Source of the DNA: an uncultured Bacilli bacterium
GTDB lineage: Bacteria; Bacillota_I; Bacilli_A; RF39; UBA660
Direction of reading: 5' to 3'
DNA length: 11,870 bases
Assembly: GCA_934167885.1 (NCBI GenBank)
Contig: CAKPMB010000020.1
Location: 1 to 11,870 of the forward strand
Shown: positions 6,361 through 11,870 of the stretch, piece after piece
Numbering within the stretch: position 1 is the stretch's first letter
How the letters are laid out: each line of letters opens with the position of its first letter
Translations under genes and position numbers: made by a program
The notes under the pieces: model-generated
What the model was told of the DNA's origin: nothing
Databases searched by the model: none
What the model saw: the letters and a program-made list of their open reading frames with translations, nothing else

Positions 6361-7541
6361 TACTCTCTTGAGTATTTTTTTATAACCTCAATAAATTTAT
6401 CAATTTCTTCTTTAGTATTATAAAAATATAAACTAATACGACAAGTATTCTTTTCACCAATAATGTTCTTAACCATCTTGGCACAATGATTTCCGGCCCT
6501 AACACAAATATGATGATCATTTAAATAACTACATATTTCCTTTGGGAAAACACCTTTTATATTAAACAAAACGATACCACTTTGAGTGTCTTTATTGTAT
6601 ATGATAACGTTTGGAACTTCACTTAATTTTTCAACTAAATACTCTTTTAAATACAATTCATAACGGGTTATATTCAAAATACCAATATTTTCAATATAAT
6701 CTATTGCTTTAGCAAATCCTAATACACTTGCAATATTCATAGTCCCTGCTTCTAATCTTAATGGCAAAGGCTTTAGAGCATAATCTTTATTACTTTCAAA
6801 ATATTCATTCATACCACCGCCATAACAAGTGGGAACTAATTTTTCAAGATATTTCTTCTTACCATATAAAACTCCTAAACCCGTTGGTCCTAACATTTTG
6901 TGAGCTGAAAAGGTTAAGAAATCAATATCCATTTCTTGCACATCTATTTTTAAATGAGGCACACTTTGAGCACCATCTACTAAAACAATAATATTTCTTT
7001 GATGAGCAATTTCAATAATTTTTTTAATATCACGAACATCACCTATAGTATTAGTTATATAAGCAAGAGATATGACTTTAGTATTACTATTTATACTATT
7101 AATTAAACTATCTATTGAAAGAGTTCCATCACTATTAAGGGGTATAAACGATACTTTTATATGATTCTCTTTCTCTAAGACATACCATGGTAAAACATTG
7201 CTAGCATGTTCAGTTTCCGTTATTAAAACTTCATCTTGTGCATGCAAATAATTTTTCATAAAGCCAAAGACAATCATATTTATACTTTCAGTTGTGCCTC
7301 TTGTCCAAATAATTTCTTCACTCTTAGAAGCATTAATAAACTTTTGAACTTTCTCTCTAGCTTTTTCAAACAAATCATCAACTTTTAACGATATATCATA
7401 ATCACCTCGATGACTATTGCCTGAATATTCATGATAATATTTGTCCATCTCATCAATCACACAATCAGGTTTTAAAGTTGTCGCACCATTATCAAAATAT
7501 ATAATGTCGTTATCTAACATTCTAAAATCTTCACGATTCAT
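6351..7541 (-). CDS. sufS: Cysteine desulfurase, SufS/CsdA type
   Basis: 396 aa, normal length for group II cysteine desulfurases (PLP-dependent class V aminotransferase fold). The enzyme converts L-cysteine to alanine and an enzyme-bound persulfide used for Fe-S clusters or thio-modification. Visible motifs are YFDNGATT (15-22), TEHASNVLPW with His112, VDGAQSVPH with Asp189 and Gln192, the PLP-binding Lys215 in SAHKMLGPTGLGVLYG, RAGNHCAK with the catalytic Cys353, and Arg368 near the substrate carboxylate. The active-site loop reads RAGNHC instead of the commoner RAGHHC. RBS GGAGG lies four bases before the ATG, and the stop is TGA. It stands alone: no SufB, SufC, SufD, SufU or CsdE lies in the window. 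tcdA lies 2.5 kb upstream on the same strand, a partner association known from the E. coli csd cluster. The symbol is by family; csdA would be equally defensible. Confidence 0.92.
   Translation of the reverse strand: MNREDFRMLDNDIIYFDNGATTLKPDCVIDEMDKYYHEYSGNSHRGDYDISLKVDDLFEKAREKVQKFINASKSEEIIWTRGTTESINMIVFGFMKNYLHAQDEVLITETEHASNVLPWYVLEKENHIKVSFIPLNSDGTLSIDSLINSINSNTKVISLAYITNTIGDVRDIKKIIEIAHQRNIIVLVDGAQSVPHLKIDVQEMDIDFLTFSAHKMLGPTGLGVLYGKKKYLEKLVPTCYGGGMNEYFESNKDYALKPLPLRLEAGTMNIASVLGFAKAIDYIENIGILNITRYELYLKEYLVEKLSEVPNVIIYNKDTQSGIVLFNIKGVFPKEICSYLNDHHICVRAGNHCAKMVKNIIGEKNTCRISLYFYNTKEEIDKFIEVIKKYSREYYS
6359..6381 (+). terminator. Terminator embedded in the end of the converging gene
   Basis: AATACTC (6359-6365) and GAGTATT (6370-6376) form a 7-bp stem with a TCTT loop, followed by T5 (6377-6381). 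It starts inside the stop codon of the glycosidase gene and lies wholly within the last codons of the minus-strand cysteine desulfurase. Confidence 0.75.
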
Positions 7542-7565
7542 ATATCCTCCATATCAATGTATTTT

Positions 7566-7594
7566 ATTCTAATAAAAATTTGTAAATAAAACAA
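7566..7594 (-). promoter_or_regulatory. Promoter for the cysteine desulfurase gene
   Basis: On the minus strand, -35 TTGTTT (7589-7594), a 17-bp spacer and -10 TAGAAT (7566-7571), 24 nt before the ATG at 7541. It sits between the terminator of the upstream gene and the RBS, so the gene is probably transcribed on its own. Confidence 0.55.
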
Positions 7595-7600
7595 ATACAC

Positions 7601-7630
7601 AAAAAAAAGTTATAAAAATTAATTTATAAC
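7601..7630 (-). terminator. Intrinsic terminator of the large SipW-type gene
   Basis: On the minus strand, GTTATAAA pairs with TTTATAAC (7623-7630 with 7609-7616) in an 8-bp stem with a 6-nt loop, followed by T8 (the A-run at 7601-7608). It starts 7 bases past the TGA stop. Confidence 0.85.
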
Positions 7631-7637
7631 CTTAAAA

Positions 7638-8984
7638 TCATATATTACTTTGTTTAATACTTGTTTTAATTCCTAAATCCATTGGATAAACAATATTAAG
7701 TTCATATGGATTATCGATTGTTCCTAGTCCATTTATTATAGATACATCTGGTCTTAAATAAACCGCTGGATGAATATTTTTTAAAGATATCTTATCACCT
7801 TTTGAAACAATATTATCATTAACATAATAACCATTTATAAGCCAGTAGTTGGCTTTATTTAACCAATTATTAGTAAAGCGATAACTACCAATTAAACTAG
7901 ACCAATTATCACTACTACTTGCATAGGCATAATCACTAATTGCTAAAAGACCAACATTATTATAGATATGTTTATCCTTCTCGTTTATATAAATATCTTT
8001 TACTTTCATACTATTAAAATTAGATGATGTATACCATTTAGCATTAATTATTAAAGCTTTAGCAGATGCTTCTAAACCTTGGTAATACTCATTATTTAAA
8101 TATTTATTAATAGAGGCATTTTCAAAATTATTATTAGCATCATCAAACATATAATTAGTTTTTAAAGCATCCGTCCGAACTAATTTAAGCATGGCATAAT
8201 TACCACTCGTATTCTCCGTATTATTTAATATACTGCCAACTATTTGCCAACGTTCACAATGATTTTCCCCACTTGTATAACCATCACTACAATTAAACCA
8301 AACATAATTATTTAAAGAACTACCACTGAAACGATAGTCACTAATACCATTTTTTATTTCTTTATCACCATATTTTGATATCGCTTCTATACTCTCATCA
8401 CTATTATTGTAAAGTGATTCTAAAACATTTGTAGCATATTTATAATCCGAGACACTAGCATCTAAAACAATTTTGCCACTAAATTTATTAGATGTCCACT
8501 CTTCACTCGCATCAATATCAACCCAAAATTTTAAACGATATGTATCAACATCGTGAATATTCAAGCTTTTATTTTGCACAATGTATTTATTATTACTAAG
8601 TAGTGATACATTCTCCATACTATAGCCATCACCATAATTTACAGCATATCTTAGAACACTGGCCATTTCTTTATCACTAGTTTCTTTAATATAAACACTA
8701 TAATTAGCCTTATAATCACCATTATTTGTTACTGAAAAAACAAATTCATCATCTTTAGTAATACCAACATTATCATACATTGGAAGAGTATTGGTTAAAT
8801 TAAGAGTATTGTTATCTTTAAACTCTACTAAAAAATTACCAGTTTGCATTGAATAAGAATGTTTACCAATTAAATTTTTTTGAATCAAAGCATAACTAGA
8901 TCCTGAAACTAAAACAATTAATAATAACATTAAAAACGTTATAGTAAACACTGATGAATTAACTTTAACACTATCCTTAGTCAT
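7638..8984 (-). CDS. Large SipW-type surface protein with C-terminal DUF6273-like domain
   Basis: 448 aa. Residues 12-29 are a hydrophobic segment followed by SSYALIQKN, a Y-A-hydrophobic site like those of SipW-dependent signal peptides. Residues 45-180 resemble the TasA/camelysin beta domain: MQTGNFLVEF, a proline turn NTLPMYD, FVFSVTNNGDYKANYSVYI, and closing strands near GKIVLDASV. Residues 185-430 carry a second domain: DYRFSGSS, NYVWFNCSDG with Cys232/Cys243, CERWQIVGSI, LLAISDYAYAS, NYWLINGY, and the terminal signature HPAVYLRPDVSI...GLGTIDNPYEL (405-429). That arrangement is typical of DUF6273-like surface modules in gut Firmicutes (recognised by pattern, not by search). The start is the ATG at 8984, chosen for GGTGAT (8988-8993) three bases upstream; an ATG 11 codons earlier lies in the promoter region. 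Stop is TGA. Function unknown, probably displayed on the surface or in the matrix. Confidence 0.85.
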   Translation of the reverse strand: MTKDSVKVNSSVFTITFLMLLLIVLVSGSSYALIQKNLIGKHSYSMQTGNFLVEFKDNNTLNLTNTLPMYDNVGITKDDEFVFSVTNNGDYKANYSVYIKETSDKEMASVLRYAVNYGDGYSMENVSLLSNNKYIVQNKSLNIHDVDTYRLKFWVDIDASEEWTSNKFSGKIVLDASVSDYKYATNVLESLYNNSDESIEAISKYGDKEIKNGISDYRFSGSSLNNYVWFNCSDGYTSGENHCERWQIVGSILNNTENTSGNYAMLKLVRTDALKTNYMFDDANNNFENASINKYLNNEYYQGLEASAKALIINAKWYTSSNFNSMKVKDIYINEKDKHIYNNVGLLAISDYAYASSSDNWSSLIGSYRFTNNWLNKANYWLINGYYVNDNIVSKGDKISLKNIHPAVYLRPDVSIINGLGTIDNPYELNIVYPMDLGIKTSIKQSNI

Positions 8985-8999
8985 ATTATCACCATACTG

Positions 9000-9028
9000 A
9001 TTATAACAAAAAAACATTGTTTTAACAA
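9000..9028 (-). promoter_or_regulatory. Promoter overlapping the upstream terminator hairpin
   Basis: On the minus strand, -35 TTGTTA (9023-9028), a 17-bp spacer and a perfect -10 TATAAT (9000-9005), 15 nt before the ATG at 8984. The -35 box lies inside the terminator stem of the preceding gene. The leader would be about 8 nt. Confidence 0.6.
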
Positions 9029-9031
9029 TGT
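9008..9031 (-). terminator. Intrinsic terminator of the tcdA / serpin-like operon
   Basis: On the minus strand, ACATTGTT and AACAATGT (9031-9024 and 9021-9014) form a stem of up to 8 bp with a 2-nt gap (more realistically 7 bp with a 4-nt loop), followed by T7 (the A-run 9008-9014). It starts directly after the TAG stop at 9032. Confidence 0.85.
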
Positions 9032-10054
9032 CTATTGAAAATTTTTTATATTAGTTACATTAATTCCTAAATATGGTTCATCGCGTGATTCTTCTTTTAA
9101 AAACAAAACATAATCGGAAGTAAAATCAAAATGACGATTAACTCTTACGGCCATCATTTTAACGGCCATAGCAGATTCACTCTTAACACGACCACCAGTA
9201 TTATCCAACTTGAAAGAAACGGTTTGAATCGCGCGTGAGATATAAAATTCATTACCACTTATATCCATAAATACTTTACCAGTTATTTCATCATAAGTTC
9301 GATTAGTATTAAAATTCATATTAGAAACGGTTAATCTATCATCAAAAGAAAATTTAGAAACATCAGGAGAAGTTTTATCGACAATTATTTTATATGTATC
9401 ATGAAAAGTCTTACCTCTTGCACCTTTATATAAAATAACTTCATCATGTTCATTTGTAAGAAGCGAGAGTGCATAATTATTGCTATCTTCATAAAATAAA
9501 ACACGCACATTATCATAAAGCTTACTATCACTATTATCTGAAATACCAAATGTTTTCTTACTTAAAATATCAAAAGGATTTTTAAAGGTAAATTTACGAT
9601 ATAACATTGAATATAAGAAATATTCTCTACTTTTTTCACTAAAATTAAAACTATCTAAAATATCACTTTTTTCATTAAATTTTTCTTGTAAGTCTTTTTC
9701 AATAATTTCTTTTAATTCTTTAGTCATATAACCATAATTTTTATAATAATACTCATCACTAATCATATTTTCATTAAAACTCTCACGATTTAATTCTTTA
9801 GCGAATGAATTATCACTATCATTATTAAAAACAATGTCTTGACCAATTATTTTATTTTTTAAATCATTCCAAATAAGTTGAAATGTTGGACACCATATCG
9901 AATCGTCAACAAGTCGTGTTTCATTTGTTGGCAAAGTATTTAAAGTAATTGTTTTAATACTATCATCCTCCTTTAAGCATTTAAACACCACAATGAATAT
10001 AAGAAATATACATAATATTATTAATAAACTACATTCTTTTAATACCTTTTTCAT
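9032..10054 (-). CDS. Membrane-anchored serpin-like protein, divergent
   Basis: 340 aa. Residues 6-25 form an N-terminal hydrophobic anchor; Cys26 follows a Lys, so it does not make a lipobox. The ectodomain (about 50-340) shows serpin features in the expected order. The segment YFLYSMLYRKFTFKNPFD (145-162) parallels the serpin strand-3A LxNAxYFKGxWxxPFD motif. RAIQTVSFKLDNTGGRVKSE (274-293) parallels strand 5A plus the hinge. FTSDYVLFL (311-319) parallels FxxxPFxFL, and the end PYLGINVTN (327-335) parallels LFMGKVVNP. The distance from the hinge Gly288 to Phe311 is 23 residues, close to the 22 in alpha-1-antitrypsin as I recall its sequence, so a reactive-centre loop of normal length is present. 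Where inhibitory serpins have small residues in the hinge, this one has V-K-S-E-S, so inhibition is doubtful. The ATG abuts the tcdA stop (TAA ATG, no gap), with RBS AAAGGGAGA inside tcdA, so the two are co-transcribed. Serpin identity rests on my own motif reading, not a search. Confidence 0.6.
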   Translation of the reverse strand: MKKVLKECSLLIILCIFLIFIVVFKCLKEDDSIKTITLNTLPTNETRLVDDSIWCPTFQLIWNDLKNKIIGQDIVFNNDSDNSFAKELNRESFNENMISDEYYYKNYGYMTKELKEIIEKDLQEKFNEKSDILDSFNFSEKSREYFLYSMLYRKFTFKNPFDILSKKTFGISDNSDSKLYDNVRVLFYEDSNNYALSLLTNEHDEVILYKGARGKTFHDTYKIIVDKTSPDVSKFSFDDRLTVSNMNFNTNRTYDEITGKVFMDISGNEFYISRAIQTVSFKLDNTGGRVKSESAMAVKMMAVRVNRHFDFTSDYVLFLKEESRDEPYLGINVTNIKNFQ

Positions 10055-10732
10055 TTAATCTCCCTTTAGTAAATCTAGTATGACATGACTGCATAATAGT
10101 AATCCTGCTGTGCTTGGAACAAAAGAAATAGAACCAATTTTGGGCAAACCTTTAACACTTTCTTCTTTAGAATAGGCAACTGGTATTTCTAAAGCTTCTT
10201 TATTATTTTTCAAAAGAAAACGTAATTTACGAGCTAGGGGATCGTAACTAGTCTTTTTTAAACTGGTTATAGTAAACATATCAGGATGTATTCTATTACC
10301 AGCTCCCATACTTGATATGACCTTAATATGACGTTTGATACATTCTTCAATAATGGTTTTCTTACTATTAAGACTATCACAACAATCAACAACGTAATCT
10401 ATTTTATTTTCAAAAATTAAACTACTAGTCTCATCATTATAAAATATTGGATATGTTATAGTTTCACATTCAGGATTTATATCATGAATTCTTTCTTTAA
10501 AACATTCTACTTTTAATTTACCAATATTAGAATGAAGTGCTATTATTTGTCTATTTATATTACTTATATCAACTCTATCATAATCAACCAAAATAATATG
10601 TCGAATTCCAGCACGAACTAATCCTTCAACAACATAGCCACCTACACCACCAACGCCTAAAACTAAAACCGTTTTATGCATTAATTTTTCTAAGTTATTT
10701 TGACCAATTAATAGTTCCTCCCTTTGAAACAT
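10055..10732 (-). CDS. tcdA: tRNA threonylcarbamoyladenosine dehydratase TcdA (ThiF/E1-like)
   Basis: 225 aa. TcdA (formerly CsdL/YgdL) uses ATP to cyclise t6A37 of ANN-decoding tRNAs into ct6A. Motifs from the chosen start are GVGGVGG (26-32, nucleotide-binding loop), DYDRVDISNINRQ (50-62), the CDS core with Asp116 and Asp119, SSMGAGN followed by the family's KTSYDPLARKLR stretch (160-171), then YSKEES and GSISFVPSTAGLLL (200-213). Length is near the usual 230-270. No CXXC zinc pairs of MoeB/ThiF are seen, which favours TcdA. The GTG three codons upstream is rejected because GGTGAG sits four bases before the ATG, as in other genes here. It is the first gene of an operon with the serpin-like gene, and divergent from the helical-repeat gene. 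Confidence 0.92.
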   Translation of the reverse strand: MFQREELLIGQNNLEKLMHKTVLVLGVGGVGGYVVEGLVRAGIRHIILVDYDRVDISNINRQIIALHSNIGKLKVECFKERIHDINPECETITYPIFYNDETSSLIFENKIDYVVDCCDSLNSKKTIIEECIKRHIKVISSMGAGNRIHPDMFTITSLKKTSYDPLARKLRFLLKNNKEALEIPVAYSKEESVKGLPKIGSISFVPSTAGLLLCSHVILDLLKGD

Positions 10733-10749
10733 ACTCCTCACCCACCATG

Positions 10750-10777
10750 ATTATAACAAAACTATTGAATTTTTCAA
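10750..10777 (-). promoter_or_regulatory. Promoter of the tcdA / serpin-like operon
   Basis: On the minus strand, -35 TTGAAA (10772-10777), a 16-bp spacer and a perfect -10 TATAAT (10750-10755), 17 nt before the tcdA ATG. Its -35 shares a palindrome with the divergent promoter. Confidence 0.7.
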
Positions 10778-10793
10778 CATTTTTTGATATAAT
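10765..10793 (+). promoter_or_regulatory. Promoter of the helical-repeat gene, overlapping the tcdA promoter
   Basis: -35 TTGAAT (10765-10770), a 17-bp spacer and a perfect -10 TATAAT (10788-10793). The expected leader is about 16 nt, with RBS AGGGGGAT (10807-10814) before ATG 10817. The core TTGAA-TTT-TTCAA (10765-10777) supplies both -35 boxes. Confidence 0.7.
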
Positions 10794-10816
10794 ATGCAAG
10801 AGATTTAGGGGGATCT

Positions 10817-11791
10817 ATGGAAGATTTAGAATTAAAGGAAAAAATATTTGAGGAATATTTACAAAGTGATAACACTTTTGCATGTCTATGTGTTAGTGCT
10901 AGAAAGCTTGATATTTCATGTGGAGAGTTTATAAGATATCTTACAGAGTATATGAGCGAAAAATCCAAATCCAAAATTACAATTTTATTTGATAGATTAG
11001 TATCTATTGAAGATGAAGAAAAAATAATCGAATTATTAAAAGAAAGTGGTTTAACACCTAACATGTTAAACGATCGTGTTGTTGCTTACTACTCAAACAC
11101 TCATCCAGATGTCATGTTGTTTAATGGCAAGCCAGAGAATCGTTTATTTAATAAAATTAAAATATACGAAAGATATTTAAATAGTTTAAAATCAAAAGAA
11201 AAAGTTGATGAAGAATTAATAAATTTAGGTTATTACTATGTTAATGATTTCTTAAATTCTAGATATAGTTATGAACGTTATTGTTATCAAGTTAATATTG
11301 GTAAAGATGCTTTTAAAAATTTGTTGAATGCTACGAAAAAACGTTTTCCAGAGTTATATGCTTTATATAATACAAAGATGGATGCAGAAAAAGCCGATAG
11401 AGATATTCAACTTACACAAATTGTCAATGATTATATGGAAAGAATTAAAAATGGTGGACTAACATATAATGAATTTTTAGAAAACACTACTTATGGTATA
11501 TATGAAATAGTTAAATATGCTGATAGTATTTTAAATAATGAAGATGCATATTTATTTAGAACTGTTGTATCACCTTTTAAAATATTTAAAAGAGTAAAAG
11601 GTGAAGACATTGACAAATTATTAAACTTTAATATTAGTTATAATGTTAATGGTGAAATTGTTACGATTGATAGAGAGATCAAAGAATACGCTATAAACTA
11701 CCTACAAGAGAGGGATATTCCTATTACTATAGAAGGATTTAGAGATATTGTTGTTAAAAAATATTCCGATCAAAAAATTAAACATCTTTAG
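10817..11791 (+). CDS. Soluble all-helical protein with HTH-like repeated modules, unknown function
   Basis: 324 aa, no family recognised. There is no signal peptide or membrane helix, and the composition is charged and helical. Several stretches repeat a loose pattern: a helix with aromatic and acidic residues, a turn, a short helix of the form YxxFCxxxxI, then xxxxFxxLL. Examples lie at about 10-46 (FACLCVSARKLDISCGEF), 131-185 (RYSYERYCYQVNIGKDAF, then FPELYALYNTKM), 197-240 (GLTYNEFLENTTYGIYEIV) and 285-316 (DIPITIEGFRDIVVKKY). This resembles arrays of small helix-turn-helix units or sigma-region-like bundles, so a DNA-binding or scaffold role is possible but unproven. Strong RBS AGGGGGAT, own promoter, own terminator; divergent from tcdA. 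Codon use and AT content match the neighbours, so no sign of recent transfer is seen. Confidence 0.8.
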   Translation: MEDLELKEKIFEEYLQSDNTFACLCVSARKLDISCGEFIRYLTEYMSEKSKSKITILFDRLVSIEDEEKIIELLKESGLTPNMLNDRVVAYYSNTHPDVMLFNGKPENRLFNKIKIYERYLNSLKSKEKVDEELINLGYYYVNDFLNSRYSYERYCYQVNIGKDAFKNLLNATKKRFPELYALYNTKMDAEKADRDIQLTQIVNDYMERIKNGGLTYNEFLENTTYGIYEIVKYADSILNNEDAYLFRTVVSPFKIFKRVKGEDIDKLLNFNISYNVNGEIVTIDREIKEYAINYLQERDIPITIEGFRDIVVKKYSDQKIKHL

Positions 11792-11803
11792 AAAAAAAAA
11801 ATT

Positions 11804-11827
11804 CCACTAGTAAAACTAGTGGTTTTT
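11804..11827 (+). terminator. Intrinsic terminator of the helical-repeat gene
   Basis: CCACTAGT (11804-11811) and ACTAGTGG (11815-11822) form a perfect 8-bp stem with a 3-nt loop, followed by T5. The A-run at 11792-11801 on the other side could let it act on the minus strand as well, so a converging gene may end just beyond the window. Confidence 0.88.
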
Positions 11828-11834
11828 CTTTGAC

Positions 11835-11850
11835 GCCTATAAAGGCTTTT
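11835..11850. other. Second small GC-rich hairpin at the window edge
   Basis: GCCT (11835-11838) and AGGC (11843-11846) form a 4-bp stem with an ATAA loop, followed by TTTT. Another copy of GGCC follows at 11856-11859. The edge (11828-11870) is less AT-rich than the intergenic regions elsewhere and could be the 3' part of a converging gene or an RNA. I cannot assign it. Confidence 0.2.
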
Positions 11851-11870
11851 GTTCTGGCCTTGCTTAAAAG

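Noticed and set aside
11792..11870. Short minus-strand ORF entering from the right edge
   Set aside because: The frame reading KQGQNKSLYRRQRKTTS to a TAA at the A-run covers the terminator hairpin and cannot be judged from about 25 codons.

Overview
The window is a strongly AT-rich bacterial chromosomal segment with Gram-positive features: GGTGAT/AGGAGG-type ribosome binding sites, TTGACA/TATAAT promoters, hairpin-plus-T-run terminators, PASTA repeats, and surface proteins with SipW-like signal segments. TGA ends two well-supported genes (the cysteine desulfurase and the 7638-8984 surface protein), and tryptophan is read from TGG, so this is code 11 and not the Mycoplasma/Spiroplasma code 4. 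The protein styles (Asn/Gln-rich single-pass proteins, SipW-type proteins, lone PASTA proteins, helical-repeat proteins) suggest an uncultured gut Bacilli/Mollicutes-like lineage such as RF39 or a relative. That placement is inference, because the window has no rRNA or other phylogenetic marker.

Left part (1-3248, + strand). An untranslated AT-rich leader (1-283) contains a C9 tract and phased TTGACAC heptads. It is followed by two monocistronic surface-protein genes. The first (284-1039) has a cytosolic Asn/Gln-rich tandem repeat, one membrane helix and a small extracellular domain. The second (1173-3248) has three membrane helices and seven PASTA repeats but no kinase. Each has its own promoter and terminator.

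Middle (3293-6360). A SipW-type exported protein (minus strand) is divergent from a two-gene operon on the plus strand: a CmpB-family (PF06541) membrane protein, and a membrane-anchored protein with Ig-like domains ending in a phosphodiester glycosidase (NAGPA, PF09992) domain.

Right part (6351-10732, minus strand). Reading leftward, the genes are tcdA (tRNA t6A dehydratase), a membrane-anchored serpin-like protein whose start abuts the tcdA stop, a large SipW-type surface protein, and a SufS/CsdA cysteine desulfurase. The tcdA gene is divergent from 10817-11791, a soluble helical protein with HTH-like repeated modules and no recognised family. The two promoters share a palindromic -35 region.

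Functionally, most of the window encodes the cell envelope: six of the ten genes encode predicted membrane-anchored or exported proteins with extracytoplasmic domains, and a seventh is a polytopic membrane protein. tcdA and the cysteine desulfurase are housekeeping genes that may be linked through tRNA modification. I see no CRISPR, transposase, integrase, tRNA or rRNA. The strongest candidates for something undescribed are the serpin-like protein, the kinase-less PASTA protein with cysteine pairs, and the HTH-repeat protein. I do not see a clear new multi-gene defence or mobile system.
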